A stretch of 64,000 nucleotides of DNA from Puccinia triticina. Its lineage: Eukaryota; Basidiomycota; Pucciniomycetes; Pucciniales; Pucciniaceae. The DNA is taken from positions 5,323,501-5,387,500 of the forward strand of contig NC_070560.1 of the NCBI RefSeq assembly GCF_026914185.1, given 5' to 3'. This document shows, piece after piece, positions 1 through 11,081 of this stretch; the stretch's first letter is position 1, and every line of letters begins with the position of its first letter. A model generated the notes under the pieces. That model did not search any database. It saw only the letters and a list, made by a program, of their open reading frames with translations, and had not been told where the DNA came from. The translations under genes were made by a program, and so were the position numbers.

Positions 1-86
1 AGAATAGTTAGCTGGGCTCTAACTTATTATAGTAGCCCGGCTGAAATTCCCTCCCACCAAGATAAGTTACTCTTAACTTAGCTGAG

Positions 87-1319
87 CTACTTACGTTTAG
101 AAACTCTGTAATTGTGTAGGTGAATTGCTCCATCCGGGATATTATTTTCCGGTAGCCATTCATCTTTATCTGCTGATTGGTTTCTATATCTTACAAGGTA
201 CAACCTAGTGTTTTTACCTAAAACCCTCTCTTTTTTGGCTTTAAGGATTTTATGTACTTTAAGTTGCTCCTTAGGTGATGGTTCTTCTAATGGTACAGGT
301 GCAGGTTTAGAAGTTGGTTCATTTTCTCTTTGAACATATCTTTTTATCAGGCTTACTGTAAATACCGGGTGTTTCCTGCTGAATTCTTCTGTAAGAATTA
401 CTTCTACTGCATTCTTACCATGTAGGTTTTTAATCACAAAGGGACCTACAAAGGCGGGTTTAAGTTTCCTACAACCTCCTAAGTTGTTAAAGCTCACAGT
501 TGATAGAAGTAATTTTTCTCCTACATGGAATTCTGGTTCTTTATGACTCTTGTCCCAGCGCATCTTACTGTACTCAGCCGCTTCTTGTACACATTTAGCA
601 GCATGTTTATTTGCGGCCTCTAGCATTTGCTTAAAGTCTAACGCCGTAGGGTGCGCCAGCGGCAATTTGTTGTTAAGAGTGTCCTTAGGTAGTCTGGGAA
701 TCCAACCCCTTTCTAGGATATATGGCGCTTCTTTAGTAGTAGAGTGCTTACTACTATTATAAGCCATCTCCAGGGCAGGGAGTAAATCAACCCAGTCATG
801 TGTATACCCATCACTGTTTTTAAATTCCAGCCCAAAGGCGCAAAACCTTCGTAGAAGATCTTCTAGTGTCTGGATCATTCTTTCTGCTAGGCCATCAGTC
901 TGCAGGTGATACGCGGTTGAGAAGGCTAATTTGGTACCCAACATATCATGTAGATTTCTCCAAAATTCAGATGTAAATTTTGGGTCTCTGTCACTGATAA
1001 TTATTTTGGGGATGCCCACATCAGCCATGATCCTGTTCCAGAATAGCATAGCTACTTCCATAGCTGTGTCATCTTTGTGATGCGGAATAAACCTAGCTCT
1101 CTTGGAAAATCTATCTACCACTACTAGCACTGAGTTATAAGAGAAGGCTCCTCCCGGTGGTAATCCTGTCACAAATTCCATGTTAATGATTTCCCACCTA
1201 GCTTTGGGCTCTGCTATGGTCTGCAATAGTCCAAATCTTTTTCCAGTCTGTTTGTTGGCTTTCTGGCATGTTTCACAGGATTTAACATGGACCTTAGTTT
1301 GATTTTTCCAATCAACCCA
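87..1319 (-). pseudogene. Gypsy pol fragment: integrase core and chromodomain
   Basis: The reading frame is the same as the two upstream pol pieces. The integrase core shows the catalytic triad: Asp in [12 protein letters not shown], Asp in [13 protein letters not shown] and Glu in [18 protein letters not shown]-like block follows (FVGPFVIKN), and a C-terminal chromodomain with the aromatic pattern [10 protein letters not shown]...DEWLPENNI. Chromodomains of this class are known to direct integration to histone marks. The stop at 87-89 appears to be the natural end of pol. The piece is catalytically complete but cannot be made as a full polyprotein because of the two upstream stops. Confidence 0.85.
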
Positions 1320-1994
1320 CTAGGCTGTCTGTTTAATCCTCTCCAAGGTTCTATCTTTGGAGAAGTGACCTGTGCCAGCATTATCGTGGCATTCATACAA
1401 CATATTTTTAATGTGATTCACTTTACTCAGGACTATCACACTTGAATGTCTATGTCTAAAGTATAATATGCCATCTAACAGAGTAAACTGCCCTGTCTTG
1501 TATGGGGTCAATAGGTATTCCGGTAAGCTAGCAATCAATTCTGGAGCACTGTTTTCATTATCCAGAATATTGATTAACTTGAGAAGTTCTAAATCTTCAC
1601 TATAGCTGATTCTGACTTCTTCAAAGAATGTGACATCAATGTCACATACGTGAATTCCCAAAATAGGGAATACATCCTCATCCTCTGGATCATAGGCAGG
1701 ATTGTCTGGAGTATTAGGCAAGGCCCATCTACTTAGTCCATCTGCATTATTATGCTTAGCTCCTGCTCTATGGATAATGGTCATATGTCCTCTGTATTGT
1801 TGTATAGCAATCTGCCATCTGAGCATGTGACGGTTGGGTGTCTTCATGTTCATTAAAGTCCTTACTGCTATACAATCCGTAACTACAATTATCTTACAAC
1901 CTTCCAGGTAATAATGTAGTTTCTCTAGAGCCCATACAAGACATAAGCATTCCATTTGACTGGCTCCATATCTCATTTCCGTCTTACGGACTTG
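1320..1994 (-). pseudogene. Gypsy pol fragment: RNase H and integrase zinc finger
   Basis: This continues the reverse-transcriptase frame after the TGA at 1995-1997. It carries the RNase H segment ([19 protein letters not shown], then [11 protein letters not shown] and [10 protein letters not shown]) and the H..H part of the integrase HHCC finger ([19 protein letters not shown]). Its own end is a TAG at 1320-1322 in place of the Trp expected in the conserved KQTAWW motif. The next in-frame residues continue the finger with CETCQK, so one nonsense change separates this piece from the integrase core. Confidence 0.8.
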
Positions 1995-3476
1995 TCAAGA
2001 AATGAACAACACAGGTTTTTCTACAGGAATACCATCAATTATGAATTCCTGATGCAAAGCTGCTCCTATGCCTTCAAAGCAAGCATCTATGTATAGTATA
2101 AATGGCAAAGAGTAATCTGGTTGTGCTAGTACGGGAGCTGTAGTAATAAGCCTTTTCAGTTGCTCGTATTGCTCTACTCTCCCGTACTTCATCTCAAAGA
2201 AGACATCTTTGCTACATAACTCATATAAACTTTTTGAGATGTTTGCAAATTTAGGGATATGTTGTCTGTAATAACTGCAAAATCCCAAAAATGACTGCAT
2301 TTCAGTTATTGTCTGCGGCATAGGTCTAAGCAGAACTGCGGCAACTCTGTTTTGATCTATGGCTAGAGATAATCCGGAGACTATATGACCTAAAGCTTTG
2401 AGCTCTTGAAAACCAAAGTTACATTTCTTGATTGACATTTTCAAACCTGCTGTGATAGCTGTACGGAGGACCAATCTTATTTTTTCTAAATGATCCTCCC
2501 AGTTTGTAGAATATATGATAATGTCATCTATGTATATCATCATCCAACTTTGTCTAATAAAGGACCCAAATATTGTGTCCATCATACGCTGAAAGTGCGA
2601 CGGAGTATTTTTTATACCAAATGGCATCCTTAAATATTCGTAGACTCCTAGATGACAGATTATTCTCATAAATATTCTGCTCTCTTCTTTAATGGGTATT
2701 TGATGGAACCCTTTAAGAACGTCCATTGTAGTGATATATTTAGCTTTCGCCAAATTGTGTAGTGAATGATCTATCCTTGGAATAGGATAATTGTCTGCCT
2801 TTGTGTAATTATTAAGGGCTCTAAAATCTCCTACCATGCGGGATTTATCATTATGCCAGGCTATAATTACGGGCGTAGTTATTTTCACTTGTTCGTTATG
2901 GCCTACTTTCCTTAAAACCTTAAGTTCTAATAGTTCTTTGATGTGGATCTCTAAGGCTTCCCTAGACTTAGGGCTGGAAGGATAAGCAGCTCTCCTTAAC
3001 GCAGGAGGGTAGGGGGGCTGACACGTGAGTTCTATTTCAATATTGTGTCCTGAGATATTCCCTATAGGTTCCTCCTTTGTGCAAAAAGCTTCTTTGTGCT
3101 CAAAGCAGACTTTCAACACATCTGATTGTTGTTCTGCGGTTAAATTACTACTAATAGCAGCTTGATACATATAATTTTGCCTGAACTTGGTCAGTTCTTT
3201 ATTCTCATGGTTTTTCTCCGAAGGGTTCTGAAAGCTGATATTACATATCTCAAACTTTTGTTTCCAATCACCACCTATTGTGTAGTATCTATTTTTGCTT
3301 TGAATTACATCTATTCCATACAAGCAGAATGCATCATTTCCTATGATAAGATAATCACACACAGCATCTTCTAGAACTACAAATTCCACGTGTAATCTCA
3401 AAGAACCTTTTGTGTGCGGGAAAATAAGAGGTAACTTAACTACTGTGTTTTTCTGAATGCTTGGATCATTCTCCAA
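1995..3476 (-). pseudogene. Gypsy pol fragment: protease end and reverse transcriptase
   Basis: The first part (residues ~1-75) resembles the end of a retropepsin-like domain, with YLIIGNDAF. Reverse transcriptase follows: a KSRMVGDFRALN block, TTMDVLKGFHQIP with a catalytic Asp, and the YIDD box (MMIYIDDIIIYS). The connection domain, with the motif LGFCSYYRQHIPKFA, and the start of RNase H (FILYIDACFEGIGAALHQ) come next. The frame is broken by TGA at 1995-1997, where relatives usually have Arg in the FISRQ-type motif, and resumes in the same frame at 1994. The listed start is not a true initiator, because the frame is open a little further upstream until TAA at 3516-3518. Confidence 0.85.
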
Positions 3477-3944
3477 AATTTCTGGTTTCGTTAACCGGGG
3501 ACCATCACATACTTTTTAATATCTTTTCCCGCATGGTGCACCTGACAGATATCAGATGAGGCCCAAGGCCAAATCCACCCCCGGAGCCAGCGTCCTCCAG
3601 TAGATTGTCTTGGATTTGGGTTAGAGACAAACCAAGTTCATATTCAGAACCGGAGTGCCTTCTTTACCCTACCCTCCACTGCCCATGCCCATGGGCCGCT
3701 GCCCTCTGCCCGTACCGAGGTGGCAGGGAGGGGCCGACCGAGCGCTGGGTCATTACAGAAGGATATCCCAGGCGGGAGTCAATCTGAAGGGTTGGGTTTA
3801 AAGTTAGGTGTGGATTTTCGTCTGCATGTGCTGAAAAAACCTTGAATGCAAGGTTGGCCTAAGGTTTGGTGTAAAGTTTAATTAAAGTTAAGTGCATAGC
3901 AAAACCAGAAAATTTGAGAAAACTCCAACCATTCTGCAAAACAC
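3477..3944. repeat. Dispersed repeat A, copy 1
   Basis: About 460 bp here match 9596-10020 in the same orientation. Shared blocks include GATGAGGCCCAAGGC, CCACCCCCGGAGCC, GGCCGACCGAGCGCTGGGTC and AACCAGAAAATTTGAG. Read on the minus strand, the core contains TGTAATGACCCAGCGCTCGG, which could be the beginning of an LTR belonging to the Gypsy element to the left; this is inference. The copy ends at GCAAAACAC, the target-site copy left by the DNA element that follows. No coding capacity is recognised. Confidence 0.7.
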
Positions 3945-3958
3945 CTAGCTTAACTAAG

Positions 3959-4105
3959 GGGCAGATGAATTTTACAAAGTATATTTTACGGGGTACAGGG
4001 CCCTGTAAAACAGGTGCTGTGCAAAACTATACATAAATAGGGGTTATGTGTAGTTTTACAAAGTGTGGGCCAAATTTGCCCCCTTGCAAAGACAGGCCCT
4101 GCAAA
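3959..4105 (+). repeat. MULE left terminal inverted repeat
   Basis: The outer block GAATTTTACAAAG and the inner blocks GGTTATGTGTA and GTGGGCCAAAT recur in inverted order at 8700-8842. The motif TTTTACAAAGTG recurs subterminally, as expected for transposase binding sites. Confidence 0.8.
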
Positions 4106-4538
4106 ATGTGGGGTGTATTAAACCACCCTCAAGCGGCCAGATACACATTTGCACCGCCGTGTTTACGGCGCTGGCCGCTGTACCACTTAATTTTCCGGAT
4201 TGGGATGGGCTGTGTTGATTTTTACTATTTTACAACCACTTTTGTGATTACAGGGCTTGTAATAGTACAGTGTCAGCTTGTATAATACGGAAATACAAGC
4301 ATGTATTTGCCCAATTTACGTAGTACACACAATCTCACAGTTCATCACGTTTGGCATGACACCATGCCTCACCATGCGTATTGAGGAGACGTGAATACCT
4401 CTCAGGATGTTCAAACTTCGAACAACTTTGGCGTACTTGAGCGCATCTGCCAGAGGATCATTCCCCCCCACCCCAAACACCGTTTCTGCACAATCTGCAT
4501 TGCTGTCCGCTCCTCCCTTTTTTTGAACAAACATCCCA

Positions 4539-7500
4539 ATGTCTTCACCGTCGTTGAACCCCCCAGCACCCGACCCACCCGATATGACTGTGAAGTGGGA
4601 GTTGCCTGTTGACTTTGATTTGTTCCATACTTTCATTGACCACGGATGCACCCTGGACCGTGAGGGCTATCCAATTTATCCTAATGGCGCAACCATTTTC
4701 GTCAAGGGGGCCGACCAGGTTGTGGTCAACTTTGGATCTGTAGGATTTACTAAAACCACGGGAGTTGAGAAGCGTGGTAAAGGAACTTGGAAAATTCAGC
4801 GGACATACTGTCTTGGTGTCCTGGTTTGCAATATCGATACCTGCCAGTGGGTTGGCTCCCCCCCAACAGCAAGGGGAGGTATTCAGGAATACCTTGAACG
4901 GCGAGTTTCAAAGAGCTTTGTTCATTTATTTCCACTCCAAAGATGTTACTGACAATTCATAAAACCCTTTGAATCATTTCAGTGAGCCTAAATGTCCAGG
5001 AGCTGCTGGCCGATGTCCGGGCAAAGTTACTTGGGAAGCTTGCAATGGAACAGCTCTCCGATTTGATTTTCACATTCCATCCGGCTGGGCTCTGCTCCGA
5101 CACCGAGGCTTACACAACCACCCCTGGCCCGAATCCAAAAAGCCGGACCCACTCGCCCGGGCTGATCTCAAAGCTGAGATTGTGAAGAACCCATCAGCCG
5201 GTGCTTTCAAATTAAAGGTAGGTCTCACCTGTTCATCCCCTTGTGACTTGCAAAATTGGTTAATCCCATTTCTTCCTTTCGACTTTTCAGATGGGTCAAC
5301 CAAGTACGCTTGACGATCCAATCACAAGCGTAACAGAAATTCACGGCTCATTTATCAACGCTGATCGTTTGAGATACTACCGCCGGCTTATGCTCCGAGA
5401 GCTGAACATTGTCCCTGACAAGTTAGGCGCGGGTGTTGGAGATAAGTTCATGATGGACTTATTCCAATGGAATGCGTGCGTCTCTTTTTCTTGGATTTAT
5501 TGGGTTCCATTAGCTGAAGTGTCTGTTTTGTTAGGCGCGGACTACTTATAATCTCCTCAGGCTTTCAGACGGAGTGCGAACACTTCACTTTCCAGACCAA
5601 GTGGATGGCCGAGCGGCTATTGGCACGAGATGAAAACAACGAGGTGTACCAGGGCGGCCTCATCTCCGATGTCACATATCGGTTCTTCGAGAATGGCTAT
5701 TTGCTCACAATATCAATGTTCTGTGAGCAAACAGCTAGGTGGATACCAGCCCAGATTTCGTGGATTCGAGGACTCAGCGTCAACTACTACAAGCTTCACT
5801 TCTCAGCCCTCTTGAGGCAGTTTGTCCGGCCCGACATCACCCCGTCGGAGCGCGATCTAATGGTTCGACAAGTGGTCGATTTTTCTCTTGCACAAACCGA
5901 AGGGTTCAAGGCTGCGTACATGGACGTTTTTGCATGTACCGACCCAATGAGAGCGGCGAAAATGATTAAGGGATGTCACCAGCATTTTCGGGCTCAGGTG
6001 ACAAGGGTTAGGCGCAATCGCTCAATCCTCTCGGCAGATCAAGATGTAAGTTTTTGGTTTCTTGCTTGAGTCTTCCGTCCTCCAACCTGACCAGTTTTGC
6101 TTAGGCCAACTTTCAGAAAAAGTGTATGGCTCTACTGGATCCAATCGAGGAGGGTGGTCTTACCCATGAAGAAAAACTGGACGAGTTGCGCCGCCTTTTT
6201 CCCAAGACAAAGCGTTGGCTCGACTGGTGGACGATGTCAGACATCCAATCAATGCTTTTTCCTTCTCGTCGACCAATGTTGGATGATCATCCTGATGGCG
6301 AAGACGGACTCCCCGATACAACCAACGCCATCGAAAGCATGCATCGTGTCTACTACATGATCAGGTGAGGGCTGGAACACCAGCTTTTTCTGCTTTTCGT
6401 GCTCAGAGCTAATCAAGATCTTTTTCTTTTTTGTCTGAAGTTCAGGCAAGAAATGTCTGATTGTCGGCATGGTGGAGCTTTTGGGGTTCATCAGTGTGCT
6501 GGAAGAGGAGTACAATGCAGTCATGTGCGGGGTATCGGTCGAGTATGGATCTCAGACCAAGATGCAGGTCAACATTTCACATTCAATGGGCTGGGCCAAG
6601 CCAAAGAAGCGGAAATTCATCAACGACGGCCGTCCACCTGACACCACAGCTGGTCTTCTTGATGGCCCCGAACCTTCGATCAAGAAAAAGAACGCCGGGC
6701 GTCCCAAGAACTCACTCAACGTTGACCGAAGTCCGTGGTCCACTTACCAATCATACACCGCTTCAGAGGAGCCCCATCTGAAGAATCGATGCTGGATGTC
6801 TGCCGCTTTGGAATCTCTTTTTGCGCTGTACAACCCCCTATGGCTTCGGGACAGCAAAGGGAAAGGGGCAACCCTTTTTTACCATCTTGCCATGCATTTC
6901 GGCTCCCGAACCACTTTCAACTTAACCAAAATTGGAAGGATCCGAACAGTCTTGACCAACGCCCAGACCAAGCTTTTCAACATGTGCAATGAGAGGCACC
7001 AAGCAAGGTTTCAGCCTGGTGCCTTTGCTTCGTGCGATTTTTTCATCGAGCTACTCTTGGATCCGAAGCTTAATCCAACCAAGGCTCTCACAGGATTGTT
7101 TGAAGTTGTTGAGCATCGAGACTTCGCTTGCAGATCAGCTGAACCATGCCTGGTCCCTCAAATTCGATCGTTAACACCCATCAAGATTGAATTGAAGAAT
7201 TTCCTTGAGAACGGATTGAACCCATCTGATGTCTCGGGCCTGATCCTCCTGTGGACAACCACCGGTCTTTCAAAAACTCCTGGGCTAGTCTGTCGATGCG
7301 ATTCAATCAAGGCATCATCCGAGCAGAAGCCCAAGCCCAGAGGCCGACCCAAGAAGGTCAAAGACCTATCCCCCGCAATATCGGTAAAGTCCCAACGACC
7401 TGAAGATGTAAATTCAACTGCTGAGTACGTTAGGGAGACATCTTGGCTTGGATTCAAAGACGACCTTCCTCCGCAACATCTGTACTTCTTCATGGAAGTC

Positions 7501-8412
7501 ACTCAGCCCAGCGATCCCATTGAACGAGAGCGATACATGGGCGCTATGGACTGGCCATACCAGATCACAATTTCTGGCGTGAAATTCACTCTTTTCTCTC
7601 GCGGATACTGGAACGGATGCCACTACTGGTGTAAGGTTGTACGAAGTGGACGAGGCAGTACCAGAGGTGTCTGGTTGCACGATGATTGGCAGAACGATGG
7701 CAACGCTCGACTTGTGAATACTGACATGACATCAATTGGAGGCCGCCACCCTTTCACGAGTTGGCTTTTCTACACCCGTGTATGGACATCCGAGGAGGAG
7801 GAGCATGTCAAATCTGCAATTGCTAAGATCTCCAACGCGAACCCCAATGCCGAAGGTGACATCCCATTTGTTCACTTGGCTGGCATGATCAATCCAAATC
7901 AGCAAAACTCTCTTCACACCGCCATTCCCTCCTTGGATCCCCTTGAGGATAAGCCAATCAAGCCGTTGATTGTTTGCGAAGGGTATGTTGTTGATGAATT
8001 CGACATTTCGGACTCAAGCGATGTCGATGATGCTTCTGAAGAGGCTCAGGATCGAAAGGATAGCGCAGGCGAATCGGATTCCAGCGATGGCGAAGAAGAT
8101 TTGTCGGACTCAAGTGCAGGCTCATCTCCTGAGTCTGATTCTGAGGAAGCGAAGGCAGTCAGAACTGCTTCAATCCCAAACATTAAGGTCCCAGTTTCCA
8201 CGGCGGACATCTCAGCTCGCCCAAATCCAATCGAACCCCCAGCCAAACAACCAATCACATTGAAACTTAAGCTCTCGCAGGTCGTTCCCGAGGTTCCGTC
8301 AGAGGACCGAGTCGATGATCCAGCTCGAGTTGCAAAGGCAACTAAGCCAGTCCCATCAAACACTGAAGGCCTTTCAGGCCGCAGAAGGAGCCAGAGGGTC
8401 GCAAAGAATTAA
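4539..8412 (+). CDS. MULE transposase fused to a ubiquitin-specific-protease-like domain
   Basis: Probable exons are 4539-~4878, ~4983-5217, 5291-~5479, ~5569-6045, 6105-6364 and 6441-8412. The last three junctions keep frame exactly; the first and third introns are approximate, and a small indel is possible at the first. The N-terminus has a WRKY/GCM1-like zinc finger (CLGVLVCNIDTC, then CPGAAGRCPG and HRGLHNH). The transposase core has Asp in LISDVTYRF, Asp in AAYMDVFAC, the KGCHQHF motif and Glu in TTNAIESMHR. The C-terminal half carries a C19-type Cys box (NRCWMSAALESLF, Cys codon at 6790) and His box (GCHYWCKV, His at 7621, then VWLHDDW). It also has AT-hook-like RGRPKK and GRPKN motifs and an acidic serine-rich tail. 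The first part should bind the inverted repeats and catalyse transposition. The protease role is inferred; deubiquitination of host factors is one possibility. Confidence 0.8.
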
Positions 8413-8699
8413 ACTTCATGTTGATCTGTTTTGTTTCCGTTTATACGGTTTTTTCCTTTTGGTTCCCTAAGTGTAAATAGGAAATGCACCTTGCAAAATT
8501 ATGTTTCTCATTCTTTTGGATATAATTTTACAACGTGCATGTGACAAAGTGTGGTATGGAGCTTGTGAATTTGGGGCTGCAGAGGCACAAATTGAAATTT
8601 ACAAGCCAGTCCTCTTACAAAGTGCAACCCCGTATAATGATGGCCCTGCAAATTTACATTTTGAGAACTGGGGGCTTAATTTCACCCAGTGTTTTTCAC
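8413..8699 (+). other. MULE 3' non-coding region
   Basis: The stretch between the transposase stop codon and the right inverted repeat is AT-rich and non-coding. It holds repeated short motifs such as TTACAAAGTG and GCAAATTTACA, which resemble those in the left end and probably belong to an extended subterminal repeat region. Confidence 0.5.
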
Positions 8700-8842
8700 A
8701 AGGGGTGAGTTTGCAATGGGCTAGATTTGGCCCACAATTTGTAAATTTACACATAACCCCCGGCAAAGCACATTTTTACGCAGTACTGACTTTACAGGGC
8801 CTTGTACCCTGTAAAAGGCACTTTGTAAAATTCTATATCCCC
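8700..8842 (-). repeat. MULE right terminal inverted repeat
   Basis: Read on the minus strand this repeats the left end (3959-4105), with GAATTTTACAAAGTG at the tip and GTGGGCCAAAT inside. The target-site copy CTTAACTAAG follows immediately at 8843-8852. Confidence 0.8.
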
Positions 8843-9583
8843 CTTAACTAAGCCTCTCAAACAGAGGGTTCGGGGGACCCCGCCCGGAGGGCTCTCCGCA
8901 GGAGAGGCTTACGCCTAATGTCTGAAGTCTGGCAGGGAAAGGAAGGATATTCAACCCCAAAATCACTAAATAATTATTTAAAAATCAGCAAAACATGTAC
9001 AAAAAAAACTGAATAGACAGTTTCATTGGCAGTGCTGATGCGCACCCTCACCCAAAAATTTGAGCAAAAAGACCCAAAACTGATTGAAGGAATCCGTTTT
9101 GAAGGTCAAAGGAGCTCTGAAGAATATTACATTGCTCTGAAGATCCATTTTCGGATTTTCTGATAATATGCACAATTGAATTTCCTTTCTGCAACAAAAT
9201 GCAACACTACATGTGTAGGATCTGCGGGTTTGCGGATCCAGGATCCACCAGGCATGATGGTTGCCCATCCTTAGTTTACATTTCTTCATGTTTTTTTATT
9301 TTTAAACCATTAGTACAGTGCAAATGGTTTGGATTGAGGAGATGAGACCAGTGCCAAATGAAAGCTGAGGTCCAGAAGTATCTTCTGGCTCTGGGGCAGG
9401 TCTACAGGACCTGAGGGGGAGGCTGGCTGAGGGTTAATATTTTCCCTCCAGCCAATTGTGATTTCTTTCCCAGCCAAAATTTTGACATTACGTGCAAGTC
9501 CCTCCCTGCGGGAGGGGCCGCTTCGCGGCCAGCCACAGCGAGCCTCCCACCAGGGGGGACTTGTGTTAAGTTAGGCAAAACAC

Positions 9584-10020
9584 AGTATCCCTTTTTCTGG
9601 TTTTGTTGACCGAGGTCAACTCCATATTTTTGATATCCTTCCCACATGGTGCATCTTGACAGATGTCAGATGAGGCCCAAGGCTAAATCCACCCCCGGAG
9701 CCAATTTCCTCCGGTAGGGGGTGAAGGAGTCGGGTTAGAGAAATACCAAGTTCATTTTCAGAACCAGAGCATCTTCTTTACCCTATGTACCAACCACAGG
9801 CCATGACCATCGGCTGTTGCCCTCTGCCAGTATGAGCCGGGCAGGGAGAGGCCGACCGAGCGCTGGGTCGTGACACAAAGACATCCCAGGCGGAAGTCAA
9901 TTTCAAGGTTTTGTTTAGTTGGGTCTGGCTTTTACAGTTTGGTGTGAAGTTTAAAATACAGTTACTACATAACAAAACCAGAAAATTTGAGGAAAGATCC
10001 AAGCATTATACAAAACACAA
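9584..10020. repeat. Dispersed repeat A, copy 2
   Basis: This is homologous to 3477-3944, with matching blocks throughout, up to CAAAACACA. Once element B and the MULE are removed, copy 1 and copy 2 are directly adjacent in the same orientation, so repeat A was a tandem pair before the insertions. Confidence 0.65.
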
Positions 10021-11081
10021 TATTTGGGTCAATCCAGACTGGAAAGCCTTTACGCACGACAGGCTCGCAGTCACTGATCCAGACTCCAGGGGTCTCTCGA
10101 CTCTCGTCTTCAAAATGACAATATTCGCAAGCAGTATCATCTTGATTGCGTTGATACAAATGCGAATATTTACAATGTTATCAATCATTTGAGATGATGT
10201 GGATAGAAACCTTCGCGCAGATGCCGCCTGGCCTGGCACATGGATTGCCCGAAGGTCATGAGTCCCTCAAGACTCCTGGCGATGCGGCATGCTCGAGAAA
10301 AGCAAGACGAGTCAGGGTTGTTGGTCACTGGTCCGAACAGCTCCGAACGAGGAAGCGCAGTCGGTGACGACAGCTGGGTACAAGGTCGGGGCAAATGTGT
10401 GGCTTTTCGCCTCCAACCACTCGAGAGCCGAGTCCCCTGCCCAGCAACCCCGTCTCGTACACCGCCCACAGCTTGTTGGAGATCCTTCTGCGCAAGCTTA
10501 TCTGAAGGCCGAACGAGTCTGAACGAGTTGCATCAATTCATATTGAACTTTGATTCCAAAAGTCAGACTATTTTTGTATTTCATTACTTCATGTCAATCG
10601 GTATCTGATGTCGTGTATGCATGTGTGTACGGAGGAATTGGAGTGCCTCCCCAGAGCCGCAAGCTTGGCATGCAGTGCATCGCACTTTGGTGAGTCTTCC
10701 TCGGATTCCTCGTCTTGAAGTCTTGTTTGCAGTGGCCAGTCGATACTTATTTACACGCTTTACGGCTGTTGCGGGTAATCACATCCCCAAAGTAAACGTC
10801 ATAACCATCAGGCCCTGCATATTTTCATCCGGGGATCATCTCAGAGATCGATTTTCTGTTTCCACCCCAGCCCCTTATAATACATAACCGATTACCTGTT
10901 CCTCCACACAACCCACCCGAGCCTCCATCAAGCACACGCCTAATTCGCCTCTTCCAGCTTCTCAATCTCCTGGCCTTTTGCTGCGAACAGGCACATACTC
11001 GTTAAGCTTTGGCTCTTTGATCGGCATCGGACTTCGGAGTATTCTTGCACTTCGCCTTGCCTGAGCCAGCATCCCCTAAGC
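10021..11081. other. Intergenic region upstream of the transcription factor gene
   Basis: No protein family is recognised. Short open frames here (for example 10240-10608) have no recognisable domain. A TATA-like TTATAATACATAA lies at about 10876-10888, some 200 bp before the proposed start codon, followed by a CT-rich stretch typical of fungal promoters. Confidence 0.35.

Larger units (their letters stand above)
1..3500 (-). mobile_element. Ty3/Gypsy chromodomain retrotransposon, partial and inactive
   Basis: The minus strand carries, in the Gypsy order, the end of an aspartic protease region, reverse transcriptase, RNase H, the H2C2 integrase finger, the integrase core and a chromodomain, all in one reading frame. 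The 3' end, including any 3' LTR, lies beyond the left window edge. Gag and most of the protease are missing at the right, where an unrelated-looking repeat begins near position 3477. Two stop codons interrupt the frame, so the copy is a fossil. The chromodomain points to the chromovirus clade of Ty3/Gypsy elements. Confidence 0.85.
3959..8842 (+). mobile_element. Mutator-like DNA transposon (MULE) carrying a transposase-protease gene
   Basis: The element is bounded by long terminal inverted repeats of about 145 bp and by the perfect 10-bp target duplication CTTAACTAAG at 3949-3958 and 8843-8852. A 9-11 bp duplication with long inverted repeats is the Mutator signature. Inside is one multi-exon plus-strand gene (about 4539-8412) for a DDE transposase fused to a protease-like domain. 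The catalytic residues look intact and both ends are present, so the copy may be recent. It sits within the left end of element B. Confidence 0.85.
3945..9574. mobile_element. 740-bp TIR element B, copy 1, split by a MULE
   Basis: Removing the MULE (3959-8842) and one copy of its target duplication leaves an element of about 740 bp. It begins CTAGCTTAACTAAG and ends GTGTTAAGTTAG, giving imperfect terminal inverted repeats. It is flanked by the perfect 9-bp duplication GCAAAACAC at 3936-3944 and 9575-9583, consistent with a non-autonomous Mutator-type element. A second copy without the MULE lies at 16160-16901 and shows the empty site. Both ends carry GC-rich hairpins, for example 8851-8912 and around 9499-9563. 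There is no coding capacity of its own. Confidence 0.8.

Noticed and set aside
4316..4651. 111-codon minus-strand frame inside the MULE
   Set aside because: It overlaps the start of the transposase gene and has no recognisable motif.
9402..9647. 81-codon minus-strand frame (similar one at 16606-16959)
   Set aside because: It reads through the GC-rich hairpin of element B in both copies and shares only that non-coding repeat.
10240..10608. 122-codon frame between repeat A and the transcription factor
   Set aside because: No domain, overlapping frames on both strands, and no splice or start signals that stand out.
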